A stretch of 21,374 bases of DNA from Gammaproteobacteria bacterium (GTDB taxonomy: Bacteria > Pseudomonadota > Gammaproteobacteria > Pseudomonadales > Azotimanducaceae), in the NCBI GenBank assembly GCA_009839405.1, contig VXPR01000194.1:1-21374 (forward strand), read 5' to 3'. How positions within the stretch are numbered: the stretch's first letter is position 1; each line of letters starts with the position of its first letter. Below, piece after piece: positions 1-7,362 of this stretch. Made by a program: the position numbers and the translations under genes. A model generated the notes under the pieces. The model was not told the origin of the DNA. It did no database searches and saw nothing but the letters and a program-made list of their open reading frames with translations.

Positions 1-108
<108 letters not shown>

Positions 109-179
109 ACGTTTCGTTTGGGAGCCTCTGCCGCGCCAAGGGCGACGCGGCCGTCCTCGGCGGGGCGGCCACTCTCGGG

Positions 180-1013
<834 letters not shown>

Positions 1014-1139
1014 GCCGCGTTTGCCCTCCAAGGGCAGCAGATGAGAAAGGAAACGTGATCGTAACCCGTGACGCATGAAGCAGTCGGTAGCGAACTGCGG
1101 ACGCGCCGGCAAGGACGCGCGTTCGCCGAGAGGCGCGCC

Positions 1140-1169
1140 TTTACACCGCTGGCCAGAGCTTCGGATAAT
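1140..1169 (+). promoter_or_regulatory. Candidate sigma-70 promoter of the coiled-coil gene
   Basis: TTTACA at 1140-1145 and GATAAT at 1164-1169, each 5/6 to consensus, are separated by 18 bp. They lie about 50 bp upstream of the ATG at 1223, which has an AGGAG ribosome-binding site. This is a pattern match only. Confidence 0.4.
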
Positions 1170-1222
1170 GGCGATGTCGGCGCACGCCGCGGCGACACTT
1201 CGACAAGAGGAGACCGCAACCT

Positions 1223-1594
1223 ATGACGCCTGAACTCATCGCCATAATCGGCACCGGCATTGCGCTGGCCGTGGTGATAGTGCCAGGGCAAAGAGCAATG
1301 CGACGCGACATCGCGGCCTTGCAGGAACGCATGACCAGCCTTGAGAAGGACCTGCTTGAGCGCATGTCCAGCCTTGAGAGGGACCTGAATGCACGCATCT
1401 CCAGCTTCGAAACCGAGATGCGGGAAAGCATCTCCAGCTTCGAGACCGAGATGCGGGAACGCATCTCCAGCTTCGAGATCGAGATGCGTGAACGCATGGC
1501 GCATCTTGAGGCGGAAATGCGGGAACGCATGGCGCACCTTGAGGGCGTGGTCGAAGGCCTCGTCCTCCACAAGCAGCAAGAAGGAGCCGAATAA
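1223..1594 (+). CDS. Small membrane-anchored coiled-coil repeat protein, function unknown
   Basis: A 123-residue protein. Residues 4-21 are a hydrophobic helix (LIAIIGTGIALAVVIVP), then a short basic stretch (RAMRRD) and, from residue 36 to 112, seven consecutive 11-residue repeats of the type RISSFETEMRE. Hydrophobics recur at repeat positions 2, 5 and 9 (3-4-4 spacing), the hendecad pattern of a long coiled coil; the rest is strongly charged. The C-terminus is a short polar tail. The ATG at 1223 is preceded by AGGAG about 11 nt upstream. The basic residues after the membrane segment suggest that the rod faces the cytoplasm. I recognise the general architecture (short anchor plus coiled coil) but no named family. 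It could oligomerise or act as a spacer; no catalytic motif is present. Followed by a strong hairpin and then ibaG. Confidence 0.8.
   Translation: MTPELIAIIGTGIALAVVIVPGQRAMRRDIAALQERMTSLEKDLLERMSSLERDLNARISSFETEMRESISSFETEMRERISSFEIEMRERMAHLEAEMRERMAHLEGVVEGLVLHKQQEGAE
1328..1558 (+). repeat. Seven in-frame 33-bp tandem repeats (hendecads)
   Basis: Units start at 1328, 1361, 1394, 1427, 1460, 1493 and 1526. Each is exactly 33 bp and encodes 11 residues. Units 3 and 4 differ at only two bases, and unit 5 is nearly the same, while units 1, 2 and 7 are more diverged. That pattern suggests expansion from the middle by slippage or unequal exchange, always keeping frame. Confidence 0.9.
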
Positions 1595-1616
1595 CCTTGG
1601 GTGAGCATGAGAGCAA

Positions 1617-1637
1617 GCCCGGACCAACGGTCCGGGC
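1617..1637 (+). terminator. Perfect 9-bp hairpin after the coiled-coil gene
   Basis: GCCCGGACC and GGTCCGGGC form a perfect stem around the loop AAC, 23 nt after the stop of the coiled-coil gene and 73 nt before ibaG. No T-tract follows, so it is not a textbook intrinsic terminator. It may terminate, attenuate or stabilise the 3' end. Confidence 0.4.
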
Positions 1638-1709
1638 GACCCTCTCGGGCAAATCGCCCATTCACGTTTTCCAATCCAACTTTCGCCGCAGCGCCGGGGG
1701 CGCAACACC

Positions 1710-1937
1710 ATGATCGATGACCTGCGCCAGTGTGTTGAGAATGCGATTGCCGGGGCGATCGTCGAGGTGTCAGGGGAAGGCAACCGATTTGAGCTGCGCG
1801 TGGTTTCTGACGCCTTTGACGGCCTTGGGCGGGTGAAGCGGCAGCAGGCGGTGTATGCGGCCATTCGCGAGCACATTCAATCCGGCGCGGTCCACGCCGT
1901 CACGATCCGGGCGTTGACGCCAGCCGAGGCCGAGTGA
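1710..1937 (+). CDS. ibaG: BolA family protein, IbaG type
   Basis: A 75-residue BolA-fold protein. It matches E. coli IbaG (YrbA) in its strand VEVSGEGNRFELRVVS, the signature FDGLGRVKRQQAVY, and the C-terminal HAVTIRALTPAE. BolA/IbaG proteins pair with monothiol glutaredoxins to handle [2Fe-2S] clusters; the His of HAVTI is the conserved residue at that interface. The length is typical for the short IbaG subfamily. Start ATG at 1710, with a G-rich stretch about 10 nt upstream. The stop overlaps the hisD start (GTGA, 4 nt), so the two genes are probably cotranscribed and translationally coupled. In many gammaproteobacteria murA and hisG lie between these genes; here they do not. Confidence 0.93.
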   Translation: MIDDLRQCVENAIAGAIVEVSGEGNRFELRVVSDAFDGLGRVKRQQAVYAAIREHIQSGAVHAVTIRALTPAEAE

Positions 1938-3247
1938 TCCGCCGCCTGCACAGCGACGCGGCCGGGTTCGCCGCCGAACTGAACGCGCTTTTGGCTTGGG
2001 ACGTTGCCCAGTCCCCTGCCGTGGTCCGAGCGGCGGAGGAGATCGTCGACGACGTTCGAGGACGCGGCGACGCGGCATTGCTCGAACACACACGCCGTCT
2101 CGACCAGCTCGAAGTGTCGGATGCCGCCGCCCTCGAACTGCCGAAGGATGCACTCGAAGCGAGCTACGCCCGACTTCCGTTGGCGGACCGCGAGGCGCTC
2201 AAGGGCGCGGCGCGACGCATCCGCCGCTATCACGAGGCGCAGCCTGACGGTGCGTTCGAGATCACGGACGAGGAGGGCAACGTCTTGGGCTTGCGCGTCA
2301 CGCCTTTGGACCGGGTGGGCATCTATGTGCCCGGCGGCCAGGCCGCATATCCCTCGACGGCGTTGATGACCACCATTCCGGCCCGGGTTGCTGGCGTCGG
2401 CGAGGTAGTAGTCACCACTCCTACACCCGCCGGGGCGCGCAGCGATCACCTGCTGGCGGCACTGTTCATTGCCGGGCCAGATCGCGTGTTCACCGTTGGT
2501 GGCGCGCAAGCCATCGCGGCATTGGCATGGGGCACGGAAACGGTGCCGCAGGTACACAAGATCGTCGGCCCCGGCGGCGGCTTCGTCACTGCGGCAAAGC
2601 GGCTGGTGTTCGGTCCGGTCGGCATCGACTCACTGGCCGGCCCGAGCGAGGTGGTGGTCATCGCCGACGGCAGCGTTGCGCCGGCTTGGACTGCACTTGA
2701 CCTGCTGGCGCAAGCCGAACACGATGCCGACGCCCAAGCCATCCTGCTTTCCCCGGACGCGGACTATCTCGATCGCGTGCAGCAGGCCGCCACCGAGGCG
2801 CTGCGTTCGCTCTCCCGGGCGAACACCATCCGCGACTCTCTCGCATCGCGCGGCGCGCTGGTTCACACGCGCGATCTCGCCGAAGCGTGCGACATCGCCA
2901 ACCGCATCGCTCCGGAACACCTCGAACTTGCCGTGCGTGACCCGGAAGCCTTACTGCCGAGCATCCGTCACGCCGGTGCGATCTTTCTCGGCGGTCACGC
3001 GGCGGAAGTGATCGGCGACTACAGCGCGGGCCCCAGCCACGTGTTGCCGACCTTCGGCACGGCGCGCTACGCCTCGCCGCTCAGCGTCACCGACTTCCAG
3101 AAACGCAGTTCCCTGGTGCGCTGCAGCGCAGCCGGCGTGCAGGAACCGGCACGTCTCGCCGCCAACGTCGCCGAGTCCGAGGGGCTGTCCGCCCATGCGG
3201 CCGCAGCGCGCGCCCGCATCGCGGGCTTCGACGACAACCGCCTCTAG
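1934..3247 (+). CDS. hisD: Histidinol dehydrogenase
   Basis: Zinc enzyme catalysing the last two steps of histidine synthesis, the NAD-dependent oxidation of L-histidinol to L-histidine. 437 residues, full length. Visible motifs: VGIYVPGG (129-135), VGGAQAIAALAWGTE (188-202), AGPSEVVVIAD (235-245), QAEH with zinc ligands Gln260 and His263, catalytic pair Glu328-His329 in APEHLEL, zinc ligand Asp362 in GDYSAGPSHVLPT, and Glu416/His421 near the C-terminus. The start is GTG at 1934, overlapping the ibaG stop by 4 nt. One oddity: the NAD-binding GPGN motif reads GPGG (Gly215 in place of the Asn at E. coli position 211). No hisG or hisC is adjacent; downstream is the convergent protease gene, 34 nt away. 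Confidence 0.97.
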   Translation: MIRRLHSDAAGFAAELNALLAWDVAQSPAVVRAAEEIVDDVRGRGDAALLEHTRRLDQLEVSDAAALELPKDALEASYARLPLADREALKGAARRIRRYHEAQPDGAFEITDEEGNVLGLRVTPLDRVGIYVPGGQAAYPSTALMTTIPARVAGVGEVVVTTPTPAGARSDHLLAALFIAGPDRVFTVGGAQAIAALAWGTETVPQVHKIVGPGGGFVTAAKRLVFGPVGIDSLAGPSEVVVIADGSVAPAWTALDLLAQAEHDADAQAILLSPDADYLDRVQQAATEALRSLSRANTIRDSLASRGALVHTRDLAEACDIANRIAPEHLELAVRDPEALLPSIRHAGAIFLGGHAAEVIGDYSAGPSHVLPTFGTARYASPLSVTDFQKRSSLVRCSAAGVQEPARLAANVAESEGLSAHAAAARARIAGFDDNRL

Positions 3248-3281
3248 CCCCGGCGCGCGCGATGTGTTGATGCGGCCTTCG

Positions 3282-4325
3282 TCAACGCCCTGCCGTGGGA
3301 CGCACTGCCGCGGCGGTTCGCACAGTGAATTCCGCGCCTTCCCGGCGCAGGCGGATGGTGAGTTCAGCACCGGGTTCGATGGCCCGCATTCGCTGCACCA
3401 CGGAACGCATGGACGTGGCTGCCTCACCGTTGATGGCGAGGATGATGTCGCCGGCGCGGATGCCTGCTCCCGACGCGGGCGTGCCCGGACGCACCCGCGC
3501 CACCTCGAGACCGCCTTGGCGGGCGGCAAGATCGACGCCGAGCCAGCCTCGTTCTACACGGCCGTTGGCGATGATCTGGTCGAGCACGTCAAAGGCGAGT
3601 TCAGACGGGATTGCAAAGCCTATGCCGACGCCCTCGGCGCTGCCGTCCGGGCTGTAGATGAGGGTGTTGACGCCCACCATGCGGCCATCGGAATCGACCA
3701 ACGGGCCACCGCTGTCGCCGGGATGCACCGCGGCGTCGGTCTGGATGAAGTCGTCCCAGGGGCTCGCACCGATGCCGTAGCGTCCCTTGGCACTGACGAT
3801 GCCGAGGGACACCGTCTGGCCGACGTTGAACGGATTGCCGATGGCGAGCACCACGTCGCCGACGCGCAAAGCGCGGGAGTTCGCCCGTTCGATGGCGGCA
3901 AAGCCGTCACCCGCCACCTTGATGACGGCGAGGTCGGTTTCCACATCCGTGCCGACCACCGCAGCCTGTGCCTGCCGGCCGTCCGGAAACGCCACCAGAA
4001 TGTCGTCCGCCCCGGCGATGACATGGTTGTTGGTGAGGATGTGGCCATCCTTGCGTGCCATCACGCCCGATCCGAGCGAGCTTCTCATGCGCCCGGAGTC
4101 TTCGCAGAGGCCCCGAAACTGCACCAGACGGCAGATGGGATGGCGATAGGCGGCGACTACCTTGCGCGAGAAGATGTTGACGACTGCCGGTGCGGCTCGA
4201 TCGACGGCATCGGCGAAGCCGTCGTTGGCGGGGGGTGTGGCGCCGCGCAGCCACAGAACGATGACAACGCCCACGAGGCCGCCGCCAAGGATCGGCAAGG
4301 CAACGTAGCGCAGCAGTTGCGACAT
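3282..4325 (-). CDS. DegS/AlgW-like periplasmic serine protease with PDZ domain
   Basis: Trypsin-like HtrA-family protease. In DegS/AlgW this site-1 protease cleaves the anti-sigma factor RseA/MucA when its PDZ domain senses misfolded outer-membrane protein C-termini. 347 residues. One N-terminal membrane anchor (residues 5-26), then the protease domain with His101 in ILTNNHVIAG, Asp131 in DLAVIKV and Ser205 in HPGDSGGPLV, then one PDZ domain (about 258-337, starting RGWLGVDL). A single PDZ domain and an uncleaved anchor fit DegS/AlgW rather than two-PDZ DegP. The open frame runs 133 codons further upstream without homology; ATG at 4325 begins the anchor. Position beside hisD matches algW in Pseudomonas, where hisC lies between. 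It could also be another single-PDZ HtrA, so no symbol is given. Confidence 0.93.
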   Translation of the reverse strand: MSQLLRYVALPILGGGLVGVVIVLWLRGATPPANDGFADAVDRAAPAVVNIFSRKVVAAYRHPICRLVQFRGLCEDSGRMRSSLGSGVMARKDGHILTNNHVIAGADDILVAFPDGRQAQAAVVGTDVETDLAVIKVAGDGFAAIERANSRALRVGDVVLAIGNPFNVGQTVSLGIVSAKGRYGIGASPWDDFIQTDAAVHPGDSGGPLVDSDGRMVGVNTLIYSPDGSAEGVGIGFAIPSELAFDVLDQIIANGRVERGWLGVDLAARQGGLEVARVRPGTPASGAGIRAGDIILAINGEAATSMRSVVQRMRAIEPGAELTIRLRREGAEFTVRTAAAVRPTAGR

Positions 4326-4393
4326 GAAAGCGGTTCGCAGGGCGGCGAGCGAGGTGGGGATTATAGGTGGCAGCGTGCCAGCGCCGCGAAACG

Positions 4394-4441
4394 CCTCGCT
4401 GCGCTCGGCGTCTGGCCCCAGCCCCCACCTCCCTATGACCT
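4394..4441 (+). repeat. Dispersed intergenic repeat, family 2, copy 1
   Basis: The 26 nt at 4394-4419 match 18219-18244 at 23 positions; both copies continue through CAGC to a shared TGACCT (4436-4441 here). It lies in the 218-nt divergent spacer between the protease and zapE. The rest of that spacer holds a small inverted repeat, GCTCCTA-G-TAGGAGC, near 4481-4496, and no gene. Confidence 0.55.
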
Positions 4442-4543
4442 CGCGCCGCAGAATGCCACTGCGTGGCTTTCTACGGCGCAAGCTCCTAGTAGGAGCCGGC
4501 GCGGCTGCAAAGGCAACTGCAGGCGCGCGCCAGCGCGTGCGGG

Positions 4544-5629
4544 TTGCCGCGGGAAAGCGCGTTGACGCCGGGCCAGTTGCACCGCAGGAACATCGACGCC
4601 GGGTTCGATGCGGATCCCGCGCAGCTTGCCGTGGTGGAAAGGCTTGATGCGTTGCACGTGCGGCTCGCTGCCGGGTCGGCGTCGCGGCGAGGCTTGGGTC
4701 GCCTGCTCGTGCGCCGACGGGCACCCGTGCGCGGCATGTATCTGTGGGGCAGTGTCGGGCGGGGCAAGACCTATCTCATGGACCTACTGCACGAGTCGGC
4801 GCCGGGAGATCGTCTGCGCCTGCATTTCCACCGCTTCATGCAGCGGGTCCACGCGGAACTCGGCCGTCTTGCCGGAAAGCCGGATCCTTTGCGCGACGTG
4901 GCGGACGGCATCGCCGCCGAGGCTCGGCTTTTGTGTTTCGACGAGTTCTTCGTCGCGGACATCGGCGATGCCATGATCCTGGCAGAGCTGCTGAGTCATC
5001 TGTTCGAGCGACGGGTTACGTTGGTGGCGACCTCGAACGTCGAGCCGTCGCACCTGTACGAGAACGGATTGCAAAGACGCCGCTTCCTGCCGGCGATACG
5101 GCTCATCGAGCAAAATTGCGATGTGGTGGCAATGGGAGGAGAGGTGGACTTTCGGCTGCGAGTATTGCGTCAGTCGGAGATATACCGACCGGCCACCGAC
5201 GAGGCGGGTCTCGAACGGAGCTTTCGCGAACTATGTCCCGGCGTTGCCGAGCGTGATGCACCGCTCAAGGTGAATGGTCGCAGCATTCTTGCCAGGCAGC
5301 GGGGCGAGGACGTGGTCTGGTTTGAGTTTGGGCAAATCTGTGACGGCCCCCGCAGTCAAAATGACTACATTGAGCTGGCCCGTGAGTTCCATGCGGTGGT
5401 GGTGAGCGGTGTTCCCGTGTTCACGCGGGCCACAGAGGATCAGGCGCGACGCTTCATCAGCCTCATCGACGAGTTCTACGATCACAACGTGAAGATGCTG
5501 TTTTCCGCCCACGCACCGGTGGAACGGTTGTATCAGGGGGAACGACTCGGCTTCGAGTTCCAGCGGACCGAGAGCCGCATCATCGAGATGCAGGGCGAGG
5601 AGTACCTGGGCCGCACCCATAAGGCGTAG
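4544..5629 (+). CDS. zapE: Cell division protein ZapE (AFG1-family ATPase)
   Basis: ZapE is an AAA-type P-loop ATPase that acts on the FtsZ ring during constriction, especially under stress; mitochondrial AFG1/LACE1 is the homologue. About 361 residues. Walker A GSVGRGKT (69-76), Walker B LLCFDEFF (129-136), the sensor segment TLVATSN, the arginine-rich GLQRRRFLPAI (175-185), and the family C-terminus FEFQRTESRIIEMQGEEYL. It aligns with E. coli ZapE over its whole length. There is no ATG at the 5' end: TTG at 4544 or TTG at 4562 (LTPGQ, which aligns better with the E. coli N-terminus) must be used, and neither has a strong ribosome-binding site. The dispersed repeat begins right after the TAG stop. 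Confidence 0.95.
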   Translation: MPRESALTPGQLHRRNIDAGFDADPAQLAVVERLDALHVRLAAGSASRRGLGRLLVRRRAPVRGMYLWGSVGRGKTYLMDLLHESAPGDRLRLHFHRFMQRVHAELGRLAGKPDPLRDVADGIAAEARLLCFDEFFVADIGDAMILAELLSHLFERRVTLVATSNVEPSHLYENGLQRRRFLPAIRLIEQNCDVVAMGGEVDFRLRVLRQSEIYRPATDEAGLERSFRELCPGVAERDAPLKVNGRSILARQRGEDVVWFEFGQICDGPRSQNDYIELAREFHAVVVSGVPVFTRATEDQARRFISLIDEFYDHNVKMLFSAHAPVERLYQGERLGFEFQRTESRIIEMQGEEYLGRTHKA

Positions 5630-5800
5630 GGCAGTTCGCTTGCGCGAACTGCTGTGCTTCGACGAATTCCTCTAGGGGACGGGCCTGCCCCTCTCCGCGC
5701 GCCCTAACGGCGCGTTGGCGGTTACTGTGCAACTGCTTCTGACACTACGATGAATTCGGCACGGACGGGGCAAGCCCGACCCTACGAGTGCACCGACGAC
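5630..5800. repeat. Mosaic of hairpin-forming dispersed repeat, family 1, copy A
   Basis: It starts one base after the zapE stop. Modules in order: a 9-bp stem GCAGTTCGC/GCGAACTGC with loop TTGC (5631-5652); the linker TGTGCTTCGACGAATTCCTC; AGGGG-ACGGGCCTG-CCCCT; a CGCGCC/GGCGCG hairpin followed by GTTGGCGGTT (about 5697-5722); and, inverted near 5757-5787, GACGGGGCAAGCCCGACCCTA. The first 43 nt match 11674-11716 with two mismatches. No coding potential. The remaining 5801-5859 before the next gene holds nothing I recognise. Confidence 0.8.
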
Positions 5801-5859
5801 GACCGACCGCGCCCGGTCCCAGAAGCGATGCGTTTGCAAAGACCGTAACCTAACTCCGC

Positions 5860-6435
5860 TCACGGAATCAGCAGTTTGCATCCCCAGGCATCACCCTCAC
5901 GCTCGAACAGGCGTCGATCATGCACGCCCGTGTCGTTGTCGAGGGCGAGTCGATCGACACGCTCAGGAACCAGGAAATAGCCGAGCGCGTTGGCGGGAGC
6001 GGTGTCGGACTCCATCTGTGCCAATCGAGCCAGCAGTGTTGCTCGATCCTCCACGGCACTGCCTTGCGGCGAGCGTTGATACAACCAGTCGAGGCGTTTG
6101 GCCGCCAGGGGGCGAAGTTGCCAGCTTTCGCGCACGATTTGGGGGTCCATGGCTTCGAGCCGGCAGGAGATTCGATATTGCACTCCGAGGCTCGGCAACC
6201 ATGCCAAGACCGAGATGCGCTCGCCATGGCCGAACTCGCTCGCCTTGGGGCTGCTTCCGTTCAGGAAGATTCCTAGTCGCGAGTCGATATCGCGCAACAC
6301 GAGCACCCTTGCCTGCGGTTCGCCGGTTGCATCGACACTGCTCACGACGCAAAGGTTGGCGTTTCCGTCACCCTGTTCGCGGGCGCTTGCTCGATCGTGC
6401 CCGAGAGTCGCAATGGGGTCAGTCGAGTCCATCAT
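5860..6435 (-). CDS. Pyridoxamine 5'-phosphate oxidase-like flavoprotein
   Basis: A 191-residue protein of the split-barrel FMN-binding fold. It follows PdxH in outline: the early strands with VLVLRDIDSRLGIFLNG and SSPKASEF correspond to the FMN-binding part, and the C-terminus (VHDRRLFEREGDAWGCKLLIP) parallels PdxH's HDR...W...LAP ending. It is shorter than E. coli PdxH (218). The arginine of the PdxH RLHDR substrate motif is replaced (GVHDR), so true pyridoxine phosphate oxidase activity is doubtful; a PNPOx-related oxidoreductase or heme/F420/FMN-binding role is equally possible. Start ATG at 6435 or the adjacent ATG at 6432. It is on the same strand as the unknown membrane protein upstream, separated from it by a strong hairpin. 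Confidence 0.85.
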   Translation of the reverse strand: MMDSTDPIATLGHDRASAREQGDGNANLCVVSSVDATGEPQARVLVLRDIDSRLGIFLNGSSPKASEFGHGERISVLAWLPSLGVQYRISCRLEAMDPQIVRESWQLRPLAAKRLDWLYQRSPQGSAVEDRATLLARLAQMESDTAPANALGYFLVPERVDRLALDNDTGVHDRRLFEREGDAWGCKLLIP

Positions 6436-6504
6436 GCATACCGCAAAGGCGGACCAGTGTGCAACGTGCGAAGGCGGGCAGGGGTTGCGAGATTGGAAGG
6501 TGGC

Positions 6505-6539
6505 GACCGACTGCCGCCCGGCACGGGCGACAGTCGGTC
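6505..6539 (-). terminator. 16-bp hairpin downstream of the unknown membrane protein gene
   Basis: GACCGACTG (6505-6513) pairs with CAGTCGGTC (6531-6539), and CGCCCG (6515-6520) with CGGGCG (6524-6529), loop of 3 nt. The single non-matching position (6514/6530) is C-A on the plus strand but a U-G wobble in minus-strand RNA, so the stem is continuous only in the transcript of the minus-strand genes. It starts 14 nt past the 6553 stop. There is no T-tract, so it may be a terminator or a 3'-end stabiliser. Confidence 0.55.
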
Positions 6540-6552
6540 TCGGCAGGGCTGA

Positions 6553-7146
6553 TCAGAAGTTCCCTCGCGTGTCGCCCGATTCCGGAGCGGGGGCCGTGTC
6601 CGCATCCGCGGCTGGAGCGGCGTCCGTGGCGGCATCCTCGGCTTCGGTGCCTGCTTCCGCTGCTGCAGCACCCTGACGCTGACGGGGTGCGGCATTGTCG
6701 CGCGGGTCGGCCGGGTCCTTGGTGGCGGCGAAGACGATTTGATACTGGATCTTGTCGTCGATGTTGGCATCCGCCATGATCTGGTTGATTTCCTTGCGGA
6801 TATCGGACCGCGAAACACCCTCCTTGTAGTAGCGGTCGCGAATGTAGTCAATTCGCTTTTGGCCATTGGGAAGCATCACGGCCCTGCCCCGGCCGCGAGC
6901 ACGCGCTGGCATCGGTTGGGAAGGTGCTGGCGCCGCGGCTTCGGTTTGCACCGGCTCGGGCGGTGGTGCGGCCTGCACCACCGGTGCTGGTGCCGGCTCG
7001 CCAGCCTTGCGGGCAACGGTCGCCATGTCGCGTTGGATTTCGCTTAGGCGAAATGCAATGTCGGGCATCTGATCAGCTACACGCCATGCAAAGTAGGTGA
7101 CGATGACGCCCAGAACGGCGATGATGGTCAACAGGATTTCTTCCAT
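6553..7146 (-). CDS. Membrane-anchored protein of unknown function
   Basis: A 197-residue protein. Residues 4-21 form one hydrophobic helix (ILLTIIAVLGVIVTYFAW), then a short amphipathic segment, an Ala/Pro-rich low-complexity linker (about 50-85), a basic cluster RARGRGRA, and a compact, conserved-looking segment about 91-143 (starting LPNGQKRIDYIRDRYY, with SRSDIRKEINQIM). The tail (about 145-197) is an acidic, alanine-rich disordered stretch. The start ATG at 7146 has GAGGGGAG about 9 nt upstream. The RIDYIRDRYYKEG-SRSDIRKEI portion looks like a small helical interaction or nucleic-acid-contact module, but I do not recognise a family. An extended -10 promoter candidate lies upstream. Its role is unknown; it may be cotranscribed with the PNPOx-like gene unless the hairpin stops transcription. 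Confidence 0.8.
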   Translation of the reverse strand: MEEILLTIIAVLGVIVTYFAWRVADQMPDIAFRLSEIQRDMATVARKAGEPAPAPVVQAAPPPEPVQTEAAAPAPSQPMPARARGRGRAVMLPNGQKRIDYIRDRYYKEGVSRSDIRKEINQIMADANIDDKIQYQIVFAATKDPADPRDNAAPRQRQGAAAAEAGTEAEDAATDAAPAADADTAPAPESGDTRGNF

Positions 7147-7240
7147 GAGTCAACTCCCCTCGGTTCCCTTCGATGGTGGCTGGCTTGACAACGCAATGTT
7201 GTGAGAAGCTGTTAACGCGGCCTTGCCAAAACGGGCGCAA

Positions 7241-7268
7241 AGAATAGCATTTTGTTCACACGGTGCAA
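7241..7268 (-). promoter_or_regulatory. Candidate extended -10 promoter for the 6553-7146 gene
   Basis: Read on the minus strand: TTGCAC (-35, 7268-7263), a 16-bp spacer, and TGCTATTCT, an extended -10 whose hexamer is at 7246-7241. It lies about 95 nt upstream of the ATG at 7146. Pattern match only. Confidence 0.4.
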
Positions 7269-7362
7269 CCCTCGTGCCGGAAAAGGGCCGCTTCCATGTC
7301 CCCTAACAGTAGAATCCACCCATCCTGACGCGGGTTGCGTTATCGGTGGAGTACAAAGCAAG

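Noticed and set aside
1328..1558. CRISPR array
   Set aside because: The 33-bp units are adjacent without spacers and keep reading frame; they encode coiled-coil hendecads.
3195..4565. A 456-residue plus-strand open frame opposite the DegS-like gene
   Set aside because: It is a mirror of the protease coding frame; the minus-strand protein has the full catalytic triad and PDZ domain.
4326..4724. 133-residue N-terminal extension of the DegS-like protein
   Set aside because: It would overlap zapE, is Arg/Ala-rich, and would bury the membrane anchor inside the protein. ATG at 4325 gives the normal DegS topology.
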